64,000 nt of DNA from Prochilodus magdalenae (taxonomy: Eukaryota > Chordata > Actinopteri > Characiformes > Prochilodontidae): contig JAMWET010006979.1 in NCBI GenBank assembly GCA_024036415.1, positions 1 to 64,000 on the forward strand, in the 5' to 3' direction. Position 1 is the first letter of the stretch, and the number at the start of each line of letters is the position of its first letter. The notes under the pieces were generated by a model. The model did not search any database and was not told the DNA's origin. It was given only the letters and a program-made list of their open reading frames with translations. Positions 1-10,342 of this stretch are shown piece after piece. The translations under genes and the position numbers were made by a program.

Positions 1-38
<38 letters not shown>
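1..38. repeat. (TG)n microsatellite
   Basis: Uninterrupted TG dinucleotide run at the window edge; it probably continues outside the window. Confidence 0.95.
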
Positions 39-560
39 GTTTAATCTGAGAGAGTGTGAGAGAGAGGATAGAGAGAGAGGATGTGTGAGAGATTGAAGAG
101 AGATGGAGAGGGTAAAGGATAAGAGAACACTTGTTGTGAGCTTAATGGTGGGATAAGGTCCACCATGGCTAGGCTGATAGCGTGTATGAGAAGGGAGATC
201 ACATAGAGAAAAACCCATTCCTTGTAAGACAACCAATAGCTTCACAACCCATAAGCTTTGAGTTTATTAATGATGGGGGTTTTGTTGTGTTGTGTTTGAG
301 AGAGACTGTTGTTGTGTGTGTGTGTTTGTGTGTCTGTCTGGTGTGTGTGTGTTGTTTCGTTGCAGGACTTTGTGCCTGTTGTGCTGTGTTTGTGAGACTC
401 GTGTGTCGTGTCTATTTGTTGTTGTTTGTGTTTGTTGTCGAGATCTTTGTTTTTCTTTGTGTGTTGTTTTGTTTGGATTGATGTGTTTAGTTAAGCAGAT
501 TGTGAAAAGAGCGCTCATGCACACACACATGGAAGCGAAAAATGTTTAGGTTCCAAAATG
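39..560. repeat. Low-complexity GA-rich then GT-rich DNA
   Basis: Positions 50-115 are GAGA-rich. Positions 285-480 are strongly G/T-skewed, with many TGTGTG and TTGTTG blocks. Cysteine- and valine-rich open frames here (182-549) simply reflect TGT/GTG codons and are not credible genes. Confidence 0.7.
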
Positions 561-3500
561 TATGTGGAGACTGTAAATAAGTGTAAATAAATTAGGTAGC
601 AGTATTTGTAAAAACACTTAAAAATTAAATATGTGTTATCTTTTACGACTGGCTAAACACTCATATAAAAACAATAGGAAGTCTTTATAGTTTTCTAAGT
701 GATGTGTTTACTCATGTAATCTCATTAATCTCCCAATACATAAGGAAACCAGTCAAAATAGATGTGTCGTGAAAGGGATGGTGTGTTGTACTTTAATTGG
801 GAACTCATGCAGAGACACTATATAAGCATGCACATCGCTACTGGACATTTTCCTACACTGGATTTGTGATGATAGTTTGTGTGGAGTTGTTTGATGAGGT
901 GATCACGTTGGAATAACTGGAAGTGATTTGCAGCAACCCTTCCCTCTAAGGGAACAAGTGGATCCAAAACATGCCAGAAAAACTCCACACACAGCACGAC
1001 AGTACCACACATCCAAACAACTCGCCCCATGTTGGGATATGGACAAACAATGATCATCTCGACAAATTACTTTATATCTATCTCTGTAGTACTCTCCAGT
1101 GTGCAGTCCTCTTTGGAATGAGGGACTTCTGCTCTTTAACCGGATTTAATAAGCTGTATATCGTCCTTGTCTGTATATAGCTGTGGACAGGAGTATTTTT
1201 GTTCTTTCAGTGGACAGTCTGAGTTATATCCTTATTGGGAACTGTGACAGCTCTCACTTACTCTGAGGAATAGTTTTCTCATCTGTTTTCTCTTTAAAAT
1301 ACCACATAATGGAATTTCGCATCATGGGCATAAAATGGTTGACCAACAATTTCCAACTCTAATTTACTAGTGGCTTTCCCATAGATATAAATGCTTTAGT
1401 CACTATTTACAATGAACATTAACCTGTTAAGATTGATTGAAGATCTTTCCACCATTTCCAATAGTGAACTCTCTTTTTTCTGTTGCTATCTTGATCTAAA
1501 AATTGTGGCCAACATTGCCAACATTACCAGAGCGGCATTGTAGGATGGTACGTGCTTAATTATATTTATTGCAGTACACCTGTTTTGAAGCATCAACCCT
1601 CTTTTATTTCCATTCTTTATCCAGATCTTTCCTATCATTTGTTCCTTACTTTATGGTGCTTTGAGATTCACTGAAACTGTGTGTTCTTGTTGGTGCTAAC
1701 ATCAACCTTTGTACTTAAGAAAATTTCTTGAGGATGGCCTGCATGTGCTTTACAAGGGTTTTACAGGGTTCATTCTGTCCAAGAGGAACCAACCCAAAAC
1801 AGACTCAGATCAATTTGCGAGCAGATCTCAGATCCAGCCAGCTGTTGAGTGCAAACCTAGGGGTAGTGCCAGGCGAACTGGGAGCAGCTAAGCTACAGCC
1901 AGTTTTGACAGGATTGGAGACGGACAGCATGGGTGTGTGAGGACTAGAGCAAGGTCAGTAGAAGGGAGGGGGGTTGAGTGAGTGTCCGTCGCATTGACAT
2001 AAGCTGTCTGGTGTGGCTCCCTCTGTGATCTGCGCATAGTTCGAGATAACCACATGAATGTCTGGCCTCCTCCCTATAAGTGTTACCGTCGTGAAGACCC
2101 CATATCCCCACAGTTTAGATGATGCTGCAATGGGCTAAGCGCATAATCGCATAAGACGCAGTTACACATTGGGACAGAATGCGCCAGGATGTCCTCAGCT
2201 TCTATCCCTTGACTTGGTTGTGTGCAGGTCAATTCGAGTTTCATGCTGTAAAAGTTTCAGTCCAGTGAAAATATAGACTGTGGTGCAATTCTCAGGAAGG
2301 GAAATTGCACATCAGCTGTGGGATGATACTTCCATTGACCACTTCACCTTAAACAGTTGGAGCTTGCCGCCTTTGGTCGAGGTTCACACAGCATGCCAGT
2401 TTTCCTCTATGGGTTCCAAGTAAAACAACAGGGCAGGGCAGAGATAAAGACAAATTGTCCCAGTCCCTTTGCCTTTTTTATTACTACGGTAAGTTGCAGT
2501 GATTCCTGGTGATAAGAAGTAAAAGAGGCGGATACGGTATAGTTGTTATAATCAACAGTGTATTATTAGATTTTAGTGTGATACTTTTGTGTGTAGACTT
2601 CTTAGTCTGATGGATGGTAAAAATCAGTGAATTGATGGTATTGATGGTGTAATTTATTTTTGACTAACCTCAGATAGTGTTAATTAACTGTAATTATGTG
2701 ATTAGAATTTGGAAGTAAAACATGAATGAAAATAAAAGTAAAAATTTTGGGACTTACTAGAGTGAGTGGTTAAATTAAAGCTATTTTGTCAGTGATTGGG
2801 AGCTGGCTGTTTGAATGTTGTCTTAATCAGTACACTGCGAACCTGGAGCCAGGAATGTGCATTAACGCTCGGTTTGATTTCATAACACTGGTTACTACTG
2901 TGCCTGTAACAATGTGCTGCGGTCTCCATTCAAGAAGACATCGAGCGGAAAACTTATGGATATTCTCCTACACCGCCTTTTCAAATTTATTTTCAGCAGT
3001 TCAAGCACTGCAATATTCTTTCCCTGTCATACCATTACACACTGAAGAAAACTGGAGATAGAGTAAGTCACCTGGGTTTCGAACCATTTGAGACACTCTA
3101 TCTTCACCACGGTGTCACAACATTTTGGTAAACGGTTGTACTTCAGATGTTAGTTAGTTTCATAATGCATCAAACCATGTTAGCTCAGTGCTAACCTCTA
3201 TCGTTGTACAGGAAATGCACCCTAGCTTGGAAAGAAGGCTGGAGTTGGCTTCTTTGAAATGCCACACAAATCAGATCATTCTGCATCCCCTTCTTTCAGA
3301 TGTGGAACAAAACTATTAGGTCTTCACAACAAGGACTCCGGGAGGCCATTTTGTTGCCTTGCAGATATGAAGGACAGAGACCCTTAACACATAATTGCAT
3401 CAAAATGTATCAGACACTGTAGTCTTGTTCCAGTCAAGTTGAAGTTTTTAAAATCTCTTTTTGATACCACCCCCCAAGTCTGTATGTAACCACAACCTGA

Positions 3501-3947
3501 CAAATTTCATCATGCAAATTTCCTAGAATAACTAGACCTTCTGCACACAAAGCACCGAATTGCTTTTTCAAGGATGAGGTTCTCATTAAAATGTTCTCTT
3601 TCGCATGAATGTTATAAATCACGAATAGTCTTCACAATGTACCTCTAACAGTGTGAATATGCTGAGATTTCTCAGAGCAGGCCTGGAGGTGTCACGAGAT
3701 GGTCAACTAAAAACAGGGGGAGCATGTCCACACACAAAAAAAACAGCAAGCAAACAAACTGGTATTTGTCTGGTACATGCACAGATAGACCACAGCTAAA
3801 GCCCCAGCACTTTGCCCCTCAGACTGTATAAGTACTTTCCTGGTTGGTGTATATAATAACTCTACTTTATATAGTCTCATTTTTCGTAATTTAGTTTTTA
3901 ACAAGTAACAAATGGGTTAAAGAAAAAATTATATCACTTCAAAATCC
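561..3947. other. Intergenic DNA, no gene recognised
   Basis: No exon, RNA gene or named transposon was recognised. Positions 1790-2460 are clearly more GC-rich than the flanks but contain no long open frame. Around 3077-3120 the minus strand holds a tRNA B-box-like stretch, described under findings. The remainder is AT-rich unique-looking sequence. Confidence 0.5.
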
Positions 3948-5158
3948 CTGCTAAAGTCTGAGTAGACAGATAAATCAGTTTGATGATCAGTGATAAGTCT
4001 CAGTGTTACTGAGCTCTGCTAAAGTCTGAGTAGAATGATCAATTGGTGTGAGGATCAGTTAAATAATCTCAGTGTTACTGAGCTCTGCTAAAGTCCTAGT
4101 ACAGATAAATCAATGTGAGGATCAGTTATTAATCTAAGTGTGACTGAGCTCTGCTAAAGTATGAGTAGACTGATAAATCAGGGTGAGAATCATTTACTAA
4201 TCTCAGTGTTACTGAGCTCTGCTAAAGTCTGAGTAGACAGATAAATCAGTGTGATGATCAGTTATTAATATGAGTGTTACTGAGCTGTACTAATAAATCA
4301 AAGTGGTGATCAGTTATTAATCTAAGTGTTACTGACCTCTGGTAAAGCCTGAGTAGACTGATAAATCAGTGTGATGATCAGTTCTTAATCTCAGTGTTAC
4401 TGACCTCTGCTAAAGCCTGAGTAAACTGATAAATCAGTGTGTGATGATCAGTTATTAATCTCAGTGTTACTGAGTTCTGCTAAATCAGAGTAGACAGATA
4501 AATCAATGTAATGATCAATTATTAATCTGAGTGTTACTGTGCTCTGCTAAAGTCTGAGTAGACTGGTAGATCAGTGTGATGATCAGTTATTAATCTCAGT
4601 GTTACTGAGTTCTGCTAAAGTCTGAGTAGACTGATAAATCAGTGTGATGATCAGTTATTAATCTCAGTGTTACTGAGCTGTACTAATAAATCAAAGTGAT
4701 GATCAGTTATTAATCTAAGTGTTACTGACCTCTGGTAAAGTCAGAGTAGACTGATAAATCAGTGTGATGATCAGTTATTAATCTGAGTGTTACTGGGCTC
4801 TGCTAAAGTCTGAGTAGACAGATAAATCAATGTGTTTATCAGTTATTAATCTGATTGTTACTTACCTCTCCTCAGTCAGAGTAGACAGATAAATCAATGT
4901 GATGATCAGTTTTTAATCTAAGTGTTACTGAGCTCTGCTAAAGCCTGAGTAGACTGCTAAATCAGTGTGACGATCAGTTATTAATCTGAGTGTTACTGAG
5001 CTCTGCTAAATCAGACTAGACTAATAAATCAGTGTGATGATCAGTTATTAATCTCAGTGTTACTGAGCTCTGCTGATGTATGAGTAGATTGATAAATCAA
5101 TCTGATTCTCTGTTGTTAATCTCAGTGTTACTGAGTTCTGCTAATGTATGAGTAGACA
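3948..5158. repeat. Minisatellite, about 18 copies of a 66-69 bp unit
   Basis: The unit reads approximately AATCTCAGTGTTACTGAGCT, then CTGCTAAAGTCTGAGTAGAC, then TGATAAATCAGTGTGATGAT, then CAGTTATT. The landmark GTTACTG recurs about 18 times, near 4004, 4073, 4208, 4274, 4328, 4397 and so on to 5128, mostly 66-69 bp apart. Two copies are shortened to about 54 bp because the CTGAGTAGAC part is missing. Copies differ by scattered substitutions, so the array is not very recent. No coding potential and no promoter motif is evident. Confidence 0.95.
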
Positions 5159-5689
5159 GTCCCATGTGTGTTAGAAATATGTCTTTTAAAAGCATTCTAC
5201 CTGCCTGTACTTTTGTCAGACTGAACATATGCATAAACCTGCCCAGAACATCATGTTTTACTGGATGTCAGAAGTGAGTAAAACTACCCTTTGAAATACA
5301 CCACTGTGGTAAGCTGAAGCCTATAAAAGGAGCATTACATAACTTTCCTGGTGTTCAAGATGGGTCACTACATAGTGACAAGCATTTGTGAGAAACTGAT
5401 GACTGCTGATTTTGATATGCTGCACGACCAGCCTTTCAAAGCACTTTGATAATTTAATGGAGATGTCTCAATGTCTGCCGCCTCATATTGAGCAAAGAAG
5501 CAATTTAATTTCTCTGCCAGCGAGGTGTCTCTCTATTGACGGATCTTGTAGTTGGTAATGTACTGGATGCCCTACCACACCCACAGTGGGTCACTGACCT
5601 GTCCTGACTTACTAAAACACAGATAATCATTAACTCCATTGCATTTTGCTAGCCTATTGGTAGAACTGTCTTTTGGGTAAGGCGAGGCT
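5159..5689. other. Intergenic DNA after the minisatellite
   Basis: Nothing identifiable. The stretch 5500-5690 may be part of the LINE fragment that follows, but no conserved motif could be read. Confidence 0.4.
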
Positions 5690-5925
5690 GGGACTAGGTT
5701 GGGTAGCGTGCTGTGGCCTCCTGACTATCTCCATAATGTCTTTTTCCCTAATGCCTTCCTAATGCCTCTTTTCAGGTTGGCTTTAATAGTGTTGTATAGA
5801 GCTCTGTTGCCACACCTGACGGCAATGTTTCTGTCACTGATGATTGATTTGACCTCCTTTGTCATCCAGGGCTTCTTGGGTACACCCAGATGTGGTATCA
5901 GCAGTGACTTTGTCCACACAGATCT
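5690..5925 (-). mobile_element. Non-LTR retrotransposon ORF2 fragment (linker before RT)
   Basis: The minus-strand open frame contains KKPWMTKEVKSIISDRN followed by a stretch resembling GNRALYNTIKANLKRGIRKA. A KPW(M/L)..EV..(L/I)...RN/D motif followed by an ALY..A+..L+RGI+ pattern is characteristic of the segment between endonuclease and reverse transcriptase in several fish non-LTR retrotransposons. No RT or endonuclease remains, so this is a short dead fragment. The clade is not assigned. Confidence 0.6.
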
Positions 5926-7620
5926 GTATGTAGCACAGTACAGATGTTGTGTGATGGTGGGTTAAAGTTCTCCTGAGTGGGGTGTATACTGGGGTTAAGA
6001 ATATGGGTCTGACTGAAGTGTGGTGCTAGTGCTGTCCTAAAACTCTTTGTGTTTGAGTAAACTTACCTAGTGTGTTTTTCCTCTGGTAGCATATTTGATG
6101 TAGTGTTTAATTTTGGGAGAACTGTCTTTAAATCTGCTTGGTTACACTGCCTGGCTGTGGTATGGGCTGTTTAAGGCTAGGTGGTCTGTTGTGAAATTAA
6201 AGCATTGAGCAGGTGGCCCACAGCTTTGGTATCACTATAACAGTTTAAGGCTTATGTATACAGAATATCAGAACACACAAGACTAACTAAATATTGATAT
6301 ATAGACATATAAAGAAAAAAACATTTGAAAGAGTGAATTTCCATAGAGTGATGTTTTTAAATATCTGACATTACACTGGACATTGGTTATTAAAACAACT
6401 TCTTAAAAAAACATAGAATTATTTAGGACATATCTTAAAGTTATGAACGATTTAGTGATTCACAAACAGTACAATTTCATTGTCCGTAGGCATGTCATTA
6501 TACAAATATATTCAAAAACAATTGCTAGTAGCTTTGTAACTTGCTATGTTATTAGAAAGCAAAATGTAAAAGCCAAATTAAAACTAATTAATTAGCATAG
6601 TTTACTGGGGCAGGATGACTTGTGGAATTGCCTCAAAAACTGATCCACTTATATGTGTGAGTTATATTGACAAAATGACAATAAGAAAAGAAAGCATAAT
6701 AAGAGAGAAGGCAGAAAATAATGACTTGAAAACAGAGTGATATAACTTGCCAGGCATAAGGGAAGAATCTCTACTTTTTCATGGTAACATGAGCCTGTCA
6801 AACAAGCTCAGAGGAGAAGAAAGCTCCAGAAGGACAATGGGGGGGAAAGGTTTTGTAAGCTGTTAACCCTTTCTTACCTACTGTGTTAATCACAGTGTGT
6901 TCAGAGGCTTTTGTGATGCCCACTTTAACTCCATTAAGGCACATTAAAGTCTACCTCGCAAACAAAAGGTCACTTATCTGGCTTCAGGCACATTTAACAG
7001 CACTTTGCACCTATTTATGTAGTGCATTCTTAATTTGAAGGAATATGGCTAGATTTTGCTCAGTTACACATGTTCTCTCCCTTGCGCATCTCTCGCTCTA
7101 TTCTTTCTCTCCAGTTATCTATGTGTGTAAGAAGGAATTAGAAAGAAAGCTCACTACCGGTGGCCTGTTTAAAATTCCACAGGAGTCTGACTGCCTGTTA
7201 CTATGTAAACCATGCACAACTGTGTCCAAAGTGTTGGGTGACAATATAAAAAAAACTTCTAATTTCCTGTATTGTTTGCCCCATAAACCCAATAACCCGC
7301 CCCTCTCCACTGCAGTGCTACTTGATCCAAGGTAGTGAATGTAGTTAGCCTAGCTAGCTATTGCACACCATTTAAATCAACTTGATTTAGCAGTTTCACT
7401 GTTTTGGTACACTGCAGTTATTTACATTACTACTACATCCTGATAAATTGCTATAGGTATTAGACTCTGCATCAGAGAGTACTTAAAAACATGTGCCCGT
7501 ACTTGGCCTAAAAATGGTCTTGGTGCATCCCTACTTTATGTTCAGTTATACTGTAACAAACAATTACCTAAAATCTCTACATTTTTACCTTCTTTAGACC
7601 CCAGGACAGGGTCTAAAGAA
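5926..7620. other. Intergenic DNA, no gene recognised
   Basis: AT-rich sequence with no recognisable exon, RNA gene or transposon. The small open frames near 7045-7335 lack splice context and homology that I can recognise. Confidence 0.5.
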
Positions 7621-7625
7621 TATAT

Positions 7626-7626
7626 A

Positions 7627-7684
<58 letters not shown>

Positions 7685-7689
7685 TTTTA
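7626..7689. repeat. (TA)n microsatellite with poly-T tail
   Basis: About 48 bp of TA dinucleotides followed directly by a run of 14 or more T. Confidence 0.9.
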
Positions 7690-8338
7690 TTTGCATTGCA
7701 TATTTTCCTCCTAAAAGAACAGTTTGGTATCATATAACATATTCAGTCATAATTCCTTTTTTTACATGAACTTTTTCCATCTCACTTAGAATTACATGGG
7801 CTGTTTCTGTTACTGTGGCTTTAAAACTGAACTAAGATAAATAAGCTGCCATGCAACTGCCATTGTGACTCTCAGACACACTCAGTATGAGTGGGTGGGG
7901 CTAAAGTACAGCATGGCAAAGGGATGTGTGTATGTAAATCTTTTGGTTTCATGACATTACAGAAACAATAAATGACAGTGTTTTCCTTATATGGACTGTA
8001 TGAACCTGGGAGTGAACAGTAACAGTAACAGTGTTTACCCATCACTCCAACCGCTTTAATTATTTCAAAGCAGCGAGTGAAATTACGTTCATGTTACGTG
8101 GGTGTGTGTGTATGTGTGTGTCTGTGCATGGGAATCTGTCCTGAGCGCTACATGTGGAAATGCATCAGTGTCTTTTGGCTTAATTCTTCACAAGCTTGTG
8201 GCAGCAAAGTCCACTCAGTTCATAAATCCGGTTAGTAGGTGTGAAATTGGTTTTGAGTGCCTTAGACACACGCAAGGCCACTTCACACTCTGTTCTTCAC
8301 AGGGGGGAAATTTGAGAATGTCTCCAATTTGTATGCCG
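7690..8338. other. Intergenic DNA, no gene recognised
   Basis: Unique-looking sequence with a short TG-rich patch at 8100-8127. Nothing else could be identified. Confidence 0.5.
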
Positions 8339-8346
8339 ACACACAG

Positions 8347-8396
<50 letters not shown>

Positions 8397-8465
8397 ACAC
8401 ACACACACAGACACAGACACACACACACACAGACACACACACAGACACAGACACACACACACACA
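8339..8465. repeat. (CA)n microsatellite with CAGA interruptions
   Basis: A compound CA repeat with regularly spaced ACAGACAC variants. All open frames through it encode only Thr-His or Cys-Val repeats. Confidence 0.95.
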
Positions 8466-9686
8466 TATTTGTATTTTTCTCTTTGTGGCTGGAGTGTCAC
8501 TAGATATTTGGATGGGGGATCTAAGAGTTTACTAGGGTTGTAAAGCTACCTCCTCTCTCTAATCCTAAACACAGTACTGTGCAAACATCAGAGACCAACC
8601 TTTTCATTTATGTTGTGTCCAGTCCAGTCAAAGCATGCGTTACAAACAAGTTATTTATTACTCATGTTTATTACCATGTCCACAACTGTTTTCAAAGAAA
8701 TCTACAAAGTTCAGTTTTCGAAGTTGCATGTTCTGTTTCTCGTGACCCATAAACTCCCAAACACATTCAGAGATCCTGAGGTCTGTGCTCTGGGGTGGTC
8801 AGTTTTTGTTCTGAGAACACCAGCAGGTCATTTGATGTCTAAGAGGAGTGCTTGGATTTGTTATTTTGCTTTAGAATGAATTTCTTTCTGATCAGATCAT
8901 ATCCAAATGGTACTGTATGACAAAACTTGTTTGTGCTTATCAGCATTCCTGATGTCTTCAGTCAAAACCAAATCACCAATTCCAGATGTTGTTATCCATT
9001 TCCAAACTTGCCGTGCTTGACTGATGGTCAAAGAGTTTTCATTGCTTAGGTGGAGCACATACTGCCTTCTGTTACTTACAAGGATCTCAAACTTTTCAAC
9101 CTGTAACTTTAGTTCACATCTTTAGATCACATTTCAGACATCCAGTTTTGTTCTTCTAGTAAAAAGTTTCTTTTTTTTTTGTTTTGTCATTAATGACAAA
9201 AACAAAACTTTTGTATGTACCATTTTTGTCTACAGGACCTTGTTAGGAATTTAATTTTCTCTTTTGCAGTCATTTGCAACTCCTAGCCCACACAAATGAC
9301 CACAAAAGCTGTGACCCACATGAAGATTTTACTGATCAGATCATGTTTTCTGACTCAGTTCATGAAATACTTGTAAATATTTTATTTGGAGTGCTGGATT
9401 TTAGGCTGAAAAGATGAAACCTGCAAATGTTCTGGCTCAGGTTCTGGCATTTAGTTTTATAGGTTTACATACATATTTGCAATATTTAGTCTCCAAGTGA
9501 TAGTATAAATTGCTGGGGCTCAAAGCTTTATAAGGCACAAACTGATTTATTTGATTTATGACTTATTGAAGCCCAACTCTGGGTACTCATTGATGTTTTT
9601 TTCTTTGTTTTAGTTTATGGCAAGTTTTCATCTATTGGCTGGTACAGTGACTGATTCACTTGTCACAGGTCTAGCTGTTTTTCATA
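8466..9686. other. Intergenic DNA with possible DNA-transposon remnant
   Basis: The sequence ACAGTACTGTGCAAACATCA at 8571-8590, followed by GAGACCAACC, resembles the terminal inverted repeat of fish Tc1/mariner elements that begin ACAGTACTGTGCAAAAGTC. I found no matching opposite terminus or readable transposase before 9686, so only a degraded remnant is proposed. The rest is unassigned. Confidence 0.3.
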
Positions 9687-10005
9687 TTTGTCATGCCTGC
9701 TGGTTCTCCTCTTACCTCCGATCTCCCGGACTCCATTTCCCATAATCCACCACCTGATGTCACGTGTTCATCCTTGCCCAATCACACCCTGTTGCCTCGC
9801 TCTCGGTAGCCAGAATATTGATTGGTCACCTGTTGTTAATTAGCCTGTTTGTTTAAATACTGCTCTCTCGCACTGGCTCATTGTAAAGTATTGCCACTCT
9901 GTTGCATACCAAGCGGGCTCCCTCTGTTTGATCTTGTGTTACTCTGGGTTTGAGTGTATTTTGATTCTCATGATTCTCTAGTTTTCCAAGTAAAAGTACA
10001 CACGC
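9687..10005 (+). mobile_element. Candidate solo LTR or LTR-like interspersed repeat
   Basis: The segment begins with TGTCATGCCTGCTGG. It is more GC-rich than its surroundings and contains two possible CCAAT boxes (CCCAATCAC near 9778 and the inverted GATTGGTC near 9820), a TATA-like TTTAAATACTG near 9852, and downstream CTCTCTCGC. This order of CCAAT, TATA and start region is typical of LTR promoters, and the text resembles common fish solo LTRs. No open reading frame or second LTR is seen. Boundaries are approximate. Confidence 0.35.
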
Positions 10006-10093
10006 TAGAAAAAACATACAGAACAAGCTAACAGAAACAAGAAACTTATGTTAAATAAAAATGTTAAATGAATAACACAATTTGAAATAGAAA

Positions 10094-10185
10094 ATATTTA
10101 TGCATATACATACATACATACATACATATATAAAAAAGGGGAACATTTTAATAAATGGTTTAAAAAAATAAATAAATAAATAAAA
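10094..10185. repeat. (CATA)n and (AAAT)n short tandem repeats
   Basis: Five or so CATA units near 10105-10126 and an AAAT/AATA run near 10163-10184. They lie near the 3' end of the adjacent LINE. Confidence 0.8.
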
Positions 10186-10342
10186 CAAATCCACCCCAAA
10201 TGAACATTAAGCGCTGCATTGTCTCTCTACGTATAACTGTAGGAATACAAAAATGAACATGAACGCTTGTTCATACACATGTGGAATAAGTAAATAATTA
10301 AATAAATCATAGGCACATAGATAAATAGCAAAACTGAAATCA

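Noticed and set aside
182..549. Overlapping cysteine/valine-rich open frames on both strands
   Set aside because: They are by-products of TGT/GTG/GTT simple sequence and lack homology or splice context.
3948..5158. Regularly spaced repeats resembling a CRISPR array
   Set aside because: Units are directly adjacent 66-69 bp repeats with no unique spacers and the genome is vertebrate; it is a minisatellite.
8102..8535. Open frames of 67-133 codons through the CA repeat
   Set aside because: Composition is only Thr-His or Cys-Val from the microsatellite.
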